NCBI RefSeq assembly: GCF_006716095.1
Contig: NZ_VFOK01000001.1
Coordinates: 1,953,375 to 2,017,374 of the forward strand
Direction: 5' to 3'
Source: Barrientosiimonas humi
Lineage (GTDB): Bacteria; Actinomycetota; Actinomycetes; Actinomycetales; Dermatophilaceae
Length of the DNA stretch: 64,000 nucleotides
How positions within the stretch are numbered: the stretch's first letter is position 1; every line of letters starts with the position of its first letter. The translations under genes were made by a program, and so were the position numbers. Shown one piece after another: positions 24,517 to 33,695 of this stretch. The notes under the pieces are model-generated. The model did no database searches. It was given only the letters and a program-made list of their open reading frames with translations, and was not told where the DNA came from.

Positions 24517-25497
24517 TCAGGCCTGCTGCTCGCCCTTGGCCTGCTCGCCCTGAGCCTGCTCGCCCTGGGCGACGCCCTCGGAGACCTCGGCGGCCTGGCG
24601 CTCGGTGGCCTCGGCGACCGCGGTGGTCTCCTCGGCCGGGGCGCCGGCGGTGTCGACCGCGGCGGTCTCGTCGGCGGCCTTCGCGGTGGAGGTCGGGCCG
24701 GTGACGGTGTCGCTGTCGGCAGCCGCACCCTCGGAGGCCAGCAGCTCGCGCTCCCACTCGGCCATCGGCTCCTGGGCGGCGTCGGCGCTCTCGCCCGACT
24801 TGCCCTGCGAGCGCGAGATCAGACCGTCGGCGACGGCGTCGGCGACGACGCGGGTGAGCAGCGTGACGGAGCGGATCGCGTCGTCGTTGCCCGGGATCTT
24901 GTAGTCGACCTCGTCGGGGTCGCAGTTGGTGTCGAGGATCGCGATGACCGGGATGTTCAGCTTGCGCGCCTCGGTGACCGCCAGGTGCTCCTTCTTGGTG
25001 TCGACGACCCAGACCGCCGACGGCACCTTGGCCATGTCACGGATACCGCCCAGGGTGCGCTCGAGCTTGTCCTTCTCGCGCTTGAGGACGAGCAGCTCCT
25101 TCTTGGTGCGGCCCGAGCCCGCCACGTCGTCGTAGTCGATCTCCTCGAGCTCCTTGAGCCGGGTCAGACGCTTGTGGACGGTGTTGAAGTTGGTGAGCAT
25201 GCCACCGAGCCAGCGGTGGTTGACGTAGGGCATCCCGACCCGGGTCGCCTGCTCGGCGATCGACTCCTGCGCCTGCTTCTTGGTGCCGACGAACAGGATC
25301 GTGCCGCCGTGGGCCACGGTCTGCTTGATGAAGTCGTACGCGTCGTTGAGGTAGGTCAGCGACTGCTGCAGGTCGATGATGTAGATGCCGTTGCGCTCGG
25401 TCATGATGAAGCGCTTCATCTTGGGGTTCCAGCGACGGGTCTGGTGCCCGAAGTGGACGCCGCTCTCCAGGAGCTGGCGCATGGTGACGACGGCCAT
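24517..25497 (-). CDS. rpsB: 30S ribosomal protein uS2 with long low-complexity tail
   Basis: A 326-residue protein; the first ~235 residues are standard uS2 ([65 protein letters not shown]). The last ~90 residues are an acidic Ala/Thr/Glu-rich extension ending in a short repeat ([13 protein letters not shown]). Tails are common in actinobacterial S2 but this one is long. It is the first gene of the rpsB-tsf unit, with several hairpins in the preceding 230 bp. Confidence 0.95.
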   Translation of the reverse strand: MAVVTMRQLLESGVHFGHQTRRWNPKMKRFIMTERNGIYIIDLQQSLTYLNDAYDFIKQTVAHGGTILFVGTKKQAQESIAEQATRVGMPYVNHRWLGGMLTNFNTVHKRLTRLKELEEIDYDDVAGSGRTKKELLVLKREKDKLERTLGGIRDMAKVPSAVWVVDTKKEHLAVTEARKLNIPVIAILDTNCDPDEVDYKIPGNDDAIRSVTLLTRVVADAVADGLISRSQGKSGESADAAQEPMAEWERELLASEGAAADSDTVTGPTSTAKAADETAAVDTAGAPAEETTAVAEATERQAAEVSEGVAQGEQAQGEQAKGEQQA

Positions 25498-25536
25498 GCC
25501 GAGGTCCGCCTTTCGTTGTGAGGTTTCCAGTTGTTC

Positions 25537-25666
25537 GACGCCTCGAGGGCGTCATGCCTGGTGTCCTGACGCGCACCCCCGCCACGCGAGGTGGCGGACT
25601 GCGGACGCGCGCCCCGGCAAGGCAGCCGGAGCAGGACACGCGAATTCGACCCGTCGGGACGGGTCG
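25537..25666. other. Three hairpins in the rpsB upstream region
   Basis: Perfect stems at 25537-25553 (GACGCC/GGCGTC, 5-nt loop), 25579-25597 (CCGCCAC/GTGGCGG, 5-nt loop) and 25647-25666 (CGACCCGTC/GACGGGTCG, 2-nt centre). All lie between divergent rpsB and the aminotransferase gene. They could form structure in the rpsB leader; the transcription start is unknown, so a regulatory role is only possible. Confidence 0.4.
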
Positions 25667-25716
25667 TGTCTCCAGCGTACGCCAGCAGCGCCGTTCTGCG
25701 GAAATCTCACCGGCCG

Positions 25717-25722
25717 TACGCT
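25717..25722 (+). promoter_or_regulatory. -10-like hexamer for the aminotransferase gene
   Basis: TACGCT, 7 nt, then ATG at 25730. Confidence 0.45.
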
Positions 25723-25729
25723 GGCGGGG

Positions 25730-26899
25730 ATGGACACTCCCCTCGTGCCTCGCATGCGCCGGTTCGGCACCACGATCTTCGCGGAGATGTCGCAGCTGGC
25801 GACCCGCACCGGTGCGGTCAACCTCGGGCAGGGCTTCCCCGACACCGACGGCCCCGCCCTGATCAAGGACGCCGCCGAGCGGGCGATCGCCACCGGCGAC
25901 GGCGGCGCGAACCAGTACCCGCCCGGCCGCGGCGTGCCCGCGCTGCGCGAGGCGGTGGCCGAGCACCAGCGCACCCGCTACGGCCTCGAGCTCGACGCGG
26001 AGACCCAGGTCATCGCCACGGTCGGCGCGACCGAGGCGATCGCGGCGAGCGTGCTCGCGCTGTGCGCACCCGGCGACGAGGTGGTGACCTTCGAGCCCTA
26101 CTACGACTCCTACACCGCGATGTTCGCCCTCGCCGGCGCGGAGCACCGCACGTGCACCCTGCGCGCGCCGACGTACGCCATCGACGAGGACGAGCTGCGC
26201 GCCGCCTTCTCACCGCGCACCCGCGTGGTGCTGCTGAACACCCCGCACAACCCGACCGGCAAGGTGTTCACGCGCGCCGAGCTGCAGCTGGTGGCCGACC
26301 TCGCCCGCGAGTTCGACGCGGTGGTGGTGACCGACGAGGTCTACGAGCACCTGACGTTCGACGGCGCCGAGCACGTGCCGATGGCGTCCCTGCCCGGGAT
26401 GGCCGAGCGCACCCTGACCATCGGTTCGGCCGGCAAGTCGTTCTCGCTCACCGGGTGGAAGGTCGGCTGGCTGTCCGGGCCCGCCGAGCTGGTGCAGGCG
26501 GCGCTCACCGTGAAGCAGTACCTCACCTTCTCCGGCGGCGGCCCGTTCCAGCTGGCCGTGGCCGAGGGGCTGCGGCACGGCGGTGACTTCCTCGCGGAAC
26601 TGCGCACCGACCTGGACCGCCGGCGGCACCTGCTGGTCGACGGACTGCGCAGCGCGGGGTTCGAGGCGTGGCTGCCGCAGGGCACCTACTTCGCGGTGGC
26701 CGACGCAGCGCCGCTGGGGTGGACCGACGCGACCGAGCTGTGCTGGAAGCTGCCGGAGCTGTGCGGCGTCGTCGCGATCCCGGTGTCGGCCTTCCACGAC
26801 GACCCGGCGGCCAACGCGAGCCTGCTGCGGTTCGCGTTCTGCAAGGACGACGCGGTGGTCACCGAGGGCGTCGAGCGGTTGCAGCGCCTGCGGCGCTGA
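25730..26899 (+). CDS. Class I/II PLP aminotransferase (YbdL/DapC-like)
   Basis: A 389-residue fold-type I aminotransferase. It has VNLGQGFPDTDGP near the start, the PLP-phosphate/substrate segment VGATEAIAASVLAL, NTPHNPTGKVF, TDEVYEHLTF and the PLP lysine in SAGKSFSLTGWKVGW. It closely resembles the mycobacterial protein proposed as N-succinyldiaminopimelate aminotransferase (DapC, Rv0858c) and also YbdL/kynurenine-type methionine aminotransferases. The physiological substrate is therefore open: lysine/DAP synthesis or amino-keto acid exchange. It has its own leaderless-type promoter, divergent from rpsB and convergent with the DUF3152 gene 17 bp away. Confidence 0.82.
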   Translation: MDTPLVPRMRRFGTTIFAEMSQLATRTGAVNLGQGFPDTDGPALIKDAAERAIATGDGGANQYPPGRGVPALREAVAEHQRTRYGLELDAETQVIATVGATEAIAASVLALCAPGDEVVTFEPYYDSYTAMFALAGAEHRTCTLRAPTYAIDEDELRAAFSPRTRVVLLNTPHNPTGKVFTRAELQLVADLAREFDAVVVTDEVYEHLTFDGAEHVPMASLPGMAERTLTIGSAGKSFSLTGWKVGWLSGPAELVQAALTVKQYLTFSGGGPFQLAVAEGLRHGGDFLAELRTDLDRRRHLLVDGLRSAGFEAWLPQGTYFAVADAAPLGWTDATELCWKLPELCGVVAIPVSAFHDDPAANASLLRFAFCKDDAVVTEGVERLQRLRR

Positions 26900-26916
26900 C
26901 CGCGGGCGGGCCCGGG

Positions 26917-27891
26917 TCAGCCGCGCGTGACGGTCGGGTAGATGTTGGGCCGGCAGCCCTGGAGCCCCTTGGACTGCTGCAGCATCACCGGCGCGAGCCG
27001 ACCCTTGCCGCCGCAGCTCACGTGCGGGTGACCGAGCTCGTGCCCGACCTCGTGGTTGATCTGGTAGGTGCGGTAGTCCGCGCCGCGCCCGGCGTACGAC
27101 GGGGTCGCCGTGGCCCAGCGGCGGTAGTTGAGCACGGCGGTGTCGTGGTTGGCACACGACCAGGTGCCGTCGGTGCTCAGCGGCTTGCACATCTGGTCGG
27201 TCTTGTCGGGCGACACCAGCGCGATGGTCAGCTTGGGCCTGGCGCCCTTCTTCAGCTCCTCGGGCGTGACCTGCACGAACCGCACGCCGTCCTGCTTCTG
27301 CCAGCCCTTGGGGTCGCGCAGCGTCTGGCCGACCGTCCGCGCGGCGGCGACCTTGTCGATGCCGAGCCCTTCCTCGACCTGGAAGGCATAGGTGACGACG
27401 CGACCCTTGCCGCGGGTGTCGTCGCCCGGCACGAGAACGGGCGTGAGCCGGCCGTTGCCGCGGTCGGGCACGGCGGTTTGCGACGCGGTGGGCTTGGCGG
27501 ACTTGGTGGGCTTGTCGGAAGGGGTGGCCTTCGCGGTGCTGCGGGAGGCCGACAGCTCGGGGGTGGGTGTGGCCGACGAGGGCGTCGCGGCCTCGCTGTG
27601 CGCCTCGCTCGGGGTGGCGGCAGCGGGGGCGGGCCCGCCCCGGCTTGCGCCGGACACCGCGGCGAGCGAGCCGTTGACCTGGGCGGGCGCGTCGGCGGCC
27701 CGGGCGACACCGATGGCCGCGCTGCCCGTGGCGAGCACCACCAGCGTGGCGGCGATGGCGCGGCGGGTGCCGAGCGGCAGCGACGGCGGCTGCCGGTGCC
27801 GCCCGGGCGCGGGGGCGGCATGGCGCGGGGTGCGCGTCGAGACGACGGACGTCGGTCGGCCGGCGCGACGGTGCCGGCGGGTCTGCTCCAC
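26917..27891 (-). CDS. DUF3152 protein with metallopeptidase motif
   Basis: A 324-residue protein: basic N-terminus, one signal/anchor helix (about 37-60), a Ser/Thr/Pro/Ala-rich stalk (to about 140), then the DUF3152 domain. That domain contains HEVGHELGH, a full HExxHxxGxxH-type start with a third His two residues later, so zinc binding is likely. Four Cys in the domain (MCKPL, SCANH, SCGGK, GCRPN) could form disulfides outside the cell. Substrate unknown. The start GTG 27891 is preceded by TACGGT at 7 nt; GTG 27900 is possible. Confidence 0.8.
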   Translation of the reverse strand: MEQTRRHRRAGRPTSVVSTRTPRHAAPAPGRHRQPPSLPLGTRRAIAATLVVLATGSAAIGVARAADAPAQVNGSLAAVSGASRGGPAPAAATPSEAHSEAATPSSATPTPELSASRSTAKATPSDKPTKSAKPTASQTAVPDRGNGRLTPVLVPGDDTRGKGRVVTYAFQVEEGLGIDKVAAARTVGQTLRDPKGWQKQDGVRFVQVTPEELKKGARPKLTIALVSPDKTDQMCKPLSTDGTWSCANHDTAVLNYRRWATATPSYAGRGADYRTYQINHEVGHELGHPHVSCGGKGRLAPVMLQQSKGLQGCRPNIYPTVTRG

Positions 27892-27898
27892 GACCAGC

Positions 27899-27904
27899 AC
27901 CGTA
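27899..27904 (-). promoter_or_regulatory. -10-like hexamer for the DUF3152 gene
   Basis: Minus-strand TACGGT, 7 nt, then GTG at 27891. It matches the site before 53843 exactly in hexamer and spacing. Confidence 0.4.
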
Positions 27905-28077
27905 GCGAGGGCGGACCCCCGCAGGGGTGAGCCACGCCACATCTGGGGACAACCTCGTCCAGGGCGCCCGGACCTGTCGACCCCCGCCGTCCACACGTAC
28001 GTCGGCGGCCGGCTCGTCGTGCACAGGCCCGGCTCGCACCGTTGCCGGACGCGGCTGCCCACCGCGATGGTCTGGCC

Positions 28078-28674
28078 ATGGGGACCTTCGCCTGCTCGCT
28101 GCTGCTGACCGCGCTCGGCGCCTGCGCGGCGGCGCCCGCACCGCCGCTGGCGCTGCGCGCGGCGCCACTGACGGCCGCGGCTGCCACGGGCGCGAGGCCA
28201 CCGGACGCGCTGGCTCCGGACGCGCCGGTGCCGGGCGGGCAGGACCCGGCACCGGCGTACGGATTCGGCTGGCCGCTGCAGCCGCAACCGCCGGTGGCCC
28301 GGGCGTTCGAGCAGCCACCGCAACCGTGGGCGGCCGGTCACCGCGGGGTCGACCTGACGGGCGCAGCGGCCCAGCCGGTGCTCGCGGCAGGTCCGGGCCG
28401 GGTGACCTTCTCCGGCGTGATCGCCGGGCGGGGTGTCGTCACGGTGGAGCACGCGAACGGGTGGCGCACGACGTACGAGCCGCTCGAGACCCGGGTCGGA
28501 CAGGGGGCGCAGGTCGAGCGCGGCGACCGGATCGGCACGCTCACCGCCGCGTCGTCGCACTGCTCCCCGGCGGCCTGCCTGCACTGGGGCCTGGTGGTCG
28601 CGCCCGACGACTACCGAGATCCGTTGACACTGCTGCAGATCCAGCGTGTCGTGCTGCTCCCGCTCGACGGGTAG
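28078..28674 (+). CDS. M23-family peptidase, putative lipoprotein
   Basis: A 198-residue protein: signal peptide with a lipobox-like LGAC (Cys near residue 16), a Pro/Ala-rich linker (to about 70), and an M23/LytM domain with HRGVDLTG (zinc His and Asp), followed by SHCSPAACLHWGL supplying the C-terminal His pair. Known relatives cut peptidoglycan cross-links; in this family the motif is complete, so activity is plausible. The ATG at 28078 was preferred because it gives a normal signal peptide; a TTG at 28042 is in frame. Divergent from the DUF3152 gene and convergent with xerC. Confidence 0.78.
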   Translation: MGTFACSLLLTALGACAAAPAPPLALRAAPLTAAAATGARPPDALAPDAPVPGGQDPAPAYGFGWPLQPQPPVARAFEQPPQPWAAGHRGVDLTGAAAQPVLAAGPGRVTFSGVIAGRGVVTVEHANGWRTTYEPLETRVGQGAQVERGDRIGTLTAASSHCSPAACLHWGLVVAPDDYRDPLTLLQIQRVVLLPLDG

Positions 28675-28694
28675 GCGGGCGTCGCTCCGGCGGG

Positions 28695-29603
28695 TCAGGC
28701 GCGGGGGTGCGCCTGCTGGAACGAGCGCCGCAGCCGTTCGGTGGAGACGTGGGTGTAGATCTGCGTCGTCGACAGCGAGGCGTGCCCGAGCAGCTCCTGC
28801 ACCATGCGCAGGTCGGCCCCGCCCTCGAGCAGGTGCGTCGCGGCGCTGTGCCGCAGCCCGTGGGGTCCGAGGTCGGGCGCGTCGGGCACGTGGGCGAGCA
28901 ACTGGTGCACGACCTCGCGCACCTGCCGCGGGTCGACCCTGCGGCCGCGCCGGCCGAGGAAGACCGCGGCCTGGCTCTCCCCCGTCACGAGCTGGGGACG
29001 TCCGCGCACCAGCCAGGCCTCGATCGCCTCGGCGGCGGGCACGCCGAACGGGACGGTGCGCTGCTTGTCGCCCTTGCCGGTGACGCGCACCGTGCGCTGG
29101 TCGCGATCGAGGTCGTCGACGTCGAGGCCGACGAGCTCGCTGACCCGGATGCCGCTGGCGTAGAGCAGCTCGAGCATGGCGCGGTTGCGCAGGTGCACGG
29201 GGTCGGCGTCGTCGGAGGCGACCGTCGCGACGTCGAGCAGGGCGGTCGCCTCGCGCTGGCGCAGCACCCCCGGCAGGTGCTTGCTGCGGCGCGGTGCGAG
29301 CAGACGCAGCGACGGGTCGGTGTCGACGTGACCGGTGCGCAGCGCCCAGCGGAAGAAGGTGCGCGCCGCGGCCGACCGGCGGGCGATCGTCGAGCGCGCG
29401 GCGCCGCTCTCGGACATGGCGGCCAGCCAGCTGCGCAGGTCGGCCAGCCGCACATCGCGCCACGCGCCGATGCCCGCACCGGTCAGGTGGGTCGCGAGGT
29501 GGCGCAGGTCGCCGACGTACGCGCGCTGGGTGTGCGCCGACCGGTTGCGCTCGGAGCGCAGGTGCCGCTCGAACGCCTCGATCAGGTCGGCCAGGTCACT
29601 CAC
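28695..29603 (-). CDS. xerC: Tyrosine recombinase XerC
   Basis: A 302-residue site-specific recombinase. The SAM-like N-terminal DNA-binding domain (about 5-90) is followed by a catalytic domain with the full set: Arg in SGIRVSEL, Lys in GKGDKQRTVP, His-x-x-Arg in HGLRHSAATHLLEGG, His in LGHASLSTTQIYTH and the Tyr nucleophile in that last segment. With XerD it resolves chromosome dimers at dif. Its position near dprA and rpsB is the normal actinobacterial xerC locus. The GTG start at 29603 follows TAGGCT by 6 nt. Confidence 0.93.
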   Translation of the reverse strand: MSDLADLIEAFERHLRSERNRSAHTQRAYVGDLRHLATHLTGAGIGAWRDVRLADLRSWLAAMSESGAARSTIARRSAAARTFFRWALRTGHVDTDPSLRLLAPRRSKHLPGVLRQREATALLDVATVASDDADPVHLRNRAMLELLYASGIRVSELVGLDVDDLDRDQRTVRVTGKGDKQRTVPFGVPAAEAIEAWLVRGRPQLVTGESQAAVFLGRRGRRVDPRQVREVVHQLLAHVPDAPDLGPHGLRHSAATHLLEGGADLRMVQELLGHASLSTTQIYTHVSTERLRRSFQQAHPRA

Positions 29604-29609
29604 CCGCCC

Positions 29610-29615
29610 AGCCTA
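29610..29615 (-). promoter_or_regulatory. -10-like hexamer for xerC
   Basis: Minus-strand TAGGCT, 6 nt, then GTG at 29603; the third occurrence of this exact hexamer and spacing in the window. Confidence 0.45.
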
Positions 29616-29656
29616 GGCAGGCGCGCGGCGCCGGGCCCGCAGGCGCGGCGCGTCGA

Positions 29657-30325
29657 TCAGGGCTGCGCGGGTGACGTCGATCCGGTCGCCTGGTCACCCG
29701 TCGTGCTCGGGGTGGCGGCCGGCGCGGGAGCGCTCGCCGGGTCGCTCGCGCCGGAGGTCGCCGGCGTCGTGGTGCTGGGCGTCGGGCTGCTCGTCGAGCT
29801 GCTGGTCGAGGTGCCGGTCGTCGAGGAGCTCGAGCTGCTCGACGTGCTGGTCTCGGCACTGCGCTGACCGCCGCACGGCACGATGGTCACGCTCAGCGTG
29901 CCGCTGCGCAGCAGGGTGCAGCCGTCGGCGCTGTAGACGGAGTAGCCGATGGTGGCCGACGTGACGTTGGGCGTGCTCACCCGGAAGCTCAGCGTCGGGG
30001 TGGTCGCGCTCCTGGCCGCCACGCAGGTGGAGGTCGTGCCGCAGGTGCTGGTGCAGCTGCCGCGGGTGATGCTCGGGCTGCCCTGCAGACTGCCCTGCCC
30101 CGGCGTGACGCTCGTGATGGTCACGACCGCATCCGTGCTCATCGTGGAAACCAGGCTCAGGGTGACGGAGACGTCGGAGAAGTTGCTGCCCGTGCGGCAG
30201 GCGGTCAGCGCGGTGACGGTCACCTGGCCGGACGCCGCGTAGACCGGCACGACGGCACCGACGGCCACGGCCGGCGCCGTCCACGCGGCACCCTTGGCAA
30301 CAGCACGTCTCGAGATCGCGGACAT
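29657..30325 (-). CDS. Tat-exported Ser/Thr-rich protein of unknown function
   Basis: A 222-residue protein with a twin-arginine signal (SRRAVAKGAAWTAPAVAVGA, ending VYA-ASG), a ~110-residue beta-rich domain with six Cys (ACRTG, SCTSTCG, TCVAA, DGCTL, VPCGG), and a ~75-residue C-terminal tail made almost only of Ser, Thr, Pro and Ala. No LPXTG or closing membrane helix is visible, so it is probably released or held by the tail. I do not recognise the domain. GGGGAG precedes the ATG at 30325. Confidence 0.65.
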   Translation of the reverse strand: MSAISRRAVAKGAAWTAPAVAVGAVVPVYAASGQVTVTALTACRTGSNFSDVSVTLSLVSTMSTDAVVTITSVTPGQGSLQGSPSITRGSCTSTCGTTSTCVAARSATTPTLSFRVSTPNVTSATIGYSVYSADGCTLLRSGTLSVTIVPCGGQRSAETSTSSSSSSSTTGTSTSSSTSSPTPSTTTPATSGASDPASAPAPAATPSTTGDQATGSTSPAQP

Positions 30326-30516
30326 GTGCGGACTCCCCACCCCAGTTCGTGGCCCCAGGCCCGGCGGCGTTCCCCCACCGCCGGACGAGAACAGGGCTCG
30401 TTCCTCAGAACGTAGGTCACCCGGACGGGCGTGGCGAACGCTCAGCGACTTGTTGCACAGATCACTCTCGCCTGAAACAACGCGCGTCGGCCCGACCCAC
30501 CCGGCACCGCCCCGGC

Positions 30517-31638
30517 TCACACGCGCAACCAGCCGCGCCCGTCGTGCTCGGCGAGCCCGCGCGCCTCCAGGGTCGCGAGCAGCGTCTGGGCGCGGATCAG
30601 CTCCAGCCCGGCCGAGAGGCTCACCTTCGTCGCGTCGCTGGTCCTGCTGCGGCTGAGCGCCTCCCACACCGCGAACTCCTCGGGGTCCAGCGCGTCCTGC
30701 GGCCGCTCCGGGCTCCGGCGCAGCGGCACCAGGTGCTCGCCCATGCGACCGACCTGCTCGAGCACGTCGTCGGCACCGGTGACCAGCACCGCGTCGGTCT
30801 CGCGCAGCAGCTCGTGCGCGCCCGCGCTGGACGCCGACGTGACCGGCCCTGGCACCGCCATGACGGGTCGGTGCAGCTCGCCGGCCCACCGCGCGGTGTT
30901 GAGCGAGCCGGACCGCAGACCGGCCTCCACCACGACGGTCCCGCGGCTCAGCGCGGCGATCATCCGGTTGCGCGCGAGGAACCGCGAGCGCAGCGGCGCG
31001 GTGCCGGGCGGCGCCTCGGTGAGCACCACTCCCCCGTCGGCGATGTCGACCAGCAGCTGGGAGTGCACCAAGGGGTAGGCCCGGTCGATGCCGCACGCGA
31101 GCGCGGCGACGGTCGGCCCTTCCGCGGCCAGGGCGCCGCGGTGGGCGGCGCCGTCGATGCCGTACGCCGCTCCGGACACCACGACCGCGCGGGCCGCGGT
31201 GAGCCCGAACCCGATCTCGGACGCCACGTGCTCGCCGTACGCCGTCGCACCCCGAGCGCCCACGACCGCCACTCCGCGCTCGGTCAGCTCGTCCAACCGG
31301 CCGGACCCGCGCAGCCACAGGCAGTGCGGCGGGCGCTCGAGCTCGTCGAGGGCGTCGGGCCACTCGTCGTCGCCGGGCACGATCACCCGCGACGCGCTCC
31401 AGCGGGTCGCGCGCAGATCGGCCTCGAGGTCGAAGTGCGCGACGCGGGTTGCGGCGCGGCCCTTGATCGAGCTGCTGCCGGACAGCAGCCGCACCACCGC
31501 CTCGACGTGCCCGAAGCCGGCGATCTCCTGGTAGGCGCCGGCGAGCAACGGGTCGGTGAGGCGGGCCAGAGCCATCCGCGCCCGCCGCTCCGCCTCGTGC
31601 GGGTCGTCGGTGCCGAGCAGGTCGCTCGTCGTCGTCAC
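30517..31638 (-). CDS. dprA: DNA-processing protein DprA
   Basis: A 373-residue protein. The extended Rossmann DprA core has VAVVGARGATAYGEHVA, VSGAAYGIDGAAHRGAL, TVAALACGIDRAYP and ARNRMIAALSRGTVVVEA; a winged-helix C-terminal domain (about 305-370) follows. DprA loads RecA on incoming single-stranded DNA during transformation. The GTG at 31638 overlaps the comM stop by 4 bp and has GGAGG 7 nt upstream. It is the last gene of the rnhB-DUF2469-yraN-comM-dprA run. Confidence 0.93.
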   Translation of the reverse strand: MTTTSDLLGTDDPHEAERRARMALARLTDPLLAGAYQEIAGFGHVEAVVRLLSGSSSIKGRAATRVAHFDLEADLRATRWSASRVIVPGDDEWPDALDELERPPHCLWLRGSGRLDELTERGVAVVGARGATAYGEHVASEIGFGLTAARAVVVSGAAYGIDGAAHRGALAAEGPTVAALACGIDRAYPLVHSQLLVDIADGGVVLTEAPPGTAPLRSRFLARNRMIAALSRGTVVVEAGLRSGSLNTARWAGELHRPVMAVPGPVTSASSAGAHELLRETDAVLVTGADDVLEQVGRMGEHLVPLRRSPERPQDALDPEEFAVWEALSRSRTSDATKVSLSAGLELIRAQTLLATLEARGLAEHDGRGWLRV

Positions 31639-33173
31639 GCCGCCACCTCCGGGATGCGGCCGCGCATCGCGAGCGCGCGCAGGACGTCGTCGGGCCCGGG
31701 CCGCTCGCGCCCGGCCAGGTCGCCGATGGTCCAGGCGACCCGCAGCACCCGGTCGTAGCCGCGCAGGGTCAGCGACCCCCGCTCGAGCGAGGAGTCCAGC
31801 AGCCGGGTCTCGGCGGCGGGCAGGCGCCAGGCGCTCTCGCGCAGCAGCGCACCGGGCACCGCACCGTTGATGGTCCAGGTGGTCCGGCGCCACCGGTGGG
31901 CCTGACGCTCGCGGGCCTCGGCGACCCGGCCGGCGACGACCGCGCTGCTCTCTCCCGGCCCGCTGCGCAGCGCGGCGCGGCTCACCGGCAGCACACTGAG
32001 CTGCAGGTCGACGCGGTCGAGCAGCGGCCCGGACAGCTTGGCCAGATAGGTGCGTTGCACGAGCGGCGTGCAGGTGCAGCCCTCGCCGCGACCGACGCGG
32101 CGTCCGCAGCGGCACGGGTTGGCCGCGAGGATCAGCTGGAAGCGCGCCGGGAAGCAGACCATGCCCTGCCCCCTGGCCACGGTGACACGCCCCGACTCCA
32201 GCGGCTGGCGCAGCGCCTCGAGCACGTCGCGGCGGAACTCCGGCACCTCGTCGAGGAACAGCACCCCGCGGTTGGCGCGGGAGATCGCCCCGGGGCGCAC
32301 CCGACCCGTGCCGCCGCCGATGATCGCGCTCATCGACGCGCCGTGGTGCGGCGCCACGAACGGCGCGCGGTCGATCAGCGCCCGGTCGCCGAGCTCCCCG
32401 AGCACCGAGTGGACGGCGGTGACCTCGAGCGCCTGGGGCCGCGTCAGCCGCGGCAGCAGCCCGGGCAGCCGCTCGGCCAGCATCGTCTTGCCGGCGCCCG
32501 GCGGGCCGATCATCGCCAGGTGGTGGCCGCCCGCGGCCGCGATCTCCAGCGCCGCCCGCGCCTCGTCCTGCCCGGCGACGTCGGCGAGGTCCGGCCCCTG
32601 CTCGTCGTACGTCCGCAGCGGCTCGGGAATCGGGCGCGGCTCGACCGCTCGCCCGCGGTGCAGGTCGCGGCAGCGGCGCACCAGCTCGGCCAGGTCGGCG
32701 ACCGGCACCACCTCGACGCCGTCGACGAGCGCGGCCTCGGCGGCGTTGGCGACCGGCACGACGACCGTGCGCACCCCGGCCGCGGCCGCGGCGAGCACGG
32801 CGGGCAGGACCCCGGGCACCGAGCGCACGGTGCCGTCGAGCCCGAGCTCGCCCAGGTGCACCACCCCCGCGACCTGCTCGGCCGGCACGGTCTGGCTGGC
32901 CGCCAACACCGCCACGGCGATCGCCAGGTCGAAGCCGGCCCCGGTCTTGGGCAGCGACGCCGGCGACAGGTTCACCACGATGCGCTGCCCGTGCATCGGC
33001 AGGTCGGAGTTGGTGATCGCGGCGCGCACCCGCGACGGCGACTGCGCGCACGCCGTGTCGGGCATCCCGCTGATCCCGAAGTGGGGCAGGCCCGGACCGG
33101 TGTCTGCCTCGACGTCGACGAGCGTGCCCTCGATGCCGGTCACCGCGACGCAGCGCGTGCTCCCCAGGCTCAT
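31635..33173 (-). CDS. comM: YifB/ComM-family Mg-chelatase-like ATPase
   Basis: A 512-residue AAA+ protein: N-terminal Lon-like ChlI domain (about 20-145, VNLSPASLPKTGAGFDLA), a Mg-chelatase AAA core with Walker A GPPGAGKTMLAE (about 230) and Walker B region GVLFLDEVPEF, and a C-terminal lid domain (about 410-500). ComM helicases aid branch migration in natural transformation. Overlaps by 4 bp at both ends, with yraN and dprA, so translation is coupled. Confidence 0.92.
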   Translation of the reverse strand: MSLGSTRCVAVTGIEGTLVDVEADTGPGLPHFGISGMPDTACAQSPSRVRAAITNSDLPMHGQRIVVNLSPASLPKTGAGFDLAIAVAVLAASQTVPAEQVAGVVHLGELGLDGTVRSVPGVLPAVLAAAAAGVRTVVVPVANAAEAALVDGVEVVPVADLAELVRRCRDLHRGRAVEPRPIPEPLRTYDEQGPDLADVAGQDEARAALEIAAAGGHHLAMIGPPGAGKTMLAERLPGLLPRLTRPQALEVTAVHSVLGELGDRALIDRAPFVAPHHGASMSAIIGGGTGRVRPGAISRANRGVLFLDEVPEFRRDVLEALRQPLESGRVTVARGQGMVCFPARFQLILAANPCRCGRRVGRGEGCTCTPLVQRTYLAKLSGPLLDRVDLQLSVLPVSRAALRSGPGESSAVVAGRVAEARERQAHRWRRTTWTINGAVPGALLRESAWRLPAAETRLLDSSLERGSLTLRGYDRVLRVAWTIGDLAGRERPGPDDVLRALAMRGRIPEVAA

Positions 33174-33562
33174 CCGGTCACGCCCTCGACGTGCAGGATC
33201 TGCGGCGGCGCGGAGCCGTCGACGATCACCCCGATGACGTCGATGCGCACGTCGCCCGTGCCGGGGCCGTGCGCGCGGCACCAGGCGGCCGCCAGCCTGC
33301 GCAGCCGCGCCGCCTTGGCCCAGGTGATCGCCTCCAGCGGCGACCCGTAGGCCAGCGAGCGACGGGTCTTGACCTCGACCGCGACCACGCAGGCGCCGTC
33401 GGGCGTGCGCGCCACGATGTCCAGCTCACCCTCGCGCCCGCACTGCCAGTTGCGGTCGAGCACGGCGTATCCCTGGTCGCCCAGGTAGCGCACCGCCATG
33501 TCCTCGCCGAACCTGCCGAGCGCGCCGCGCACCCCTGTCGCGGCCTGTCGTCCGGTCGCCAT
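33170..33562 (-). CDS. YraN (UPF0102) family protein
   Basis: A 130-residue protein with the UPF0102 nuclease-like fold: AVRYLGDQGYAVLDRNWQ, GREGELDIVAR and VAVEVKTRR. The Asp and the Glu-x-Lys pair match a PD-(D/E)xK active site. Its role is unproved; it is constantly linked to rnhB and comM. I chose ATG 33562, with AGGAGG 8 nt upstream; GTG 33571 is also in frame. Confidence 0.88.
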   Translation of the reverse strand: MATGRQAATGVRGALGRFGEDMAVRYLGDQGYAVLDRNWQCGREGELDIVARTPDGACVVAVEVKTRRSLAYGSPLEAITWAKAARLRRLAAAWCRAHGPGTGDVRIDVIGVIVDGSAPPQILHVEGVTG

Positions 33563-33695
33563 CGGCACCACCTCCTGGCACCACGGTGGCCAGGGACGGG
33601 ACCGCCCACCAGGGCGCGGAGCGGGCCTGTGGAAACCGCTGGCGCCGACGACGCCCTGTGCACGACGGGCCGCCGCCGGCGCGGACGTACGGCGC

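Noticed and set aside
28695-29603. XerC-like recombinase as an integrase of a mobile element
   Set aside because: Full XerC length and motifs, and location in the conserved dprA-rpsB region; no attachment-site duplication or phage genes nearby.
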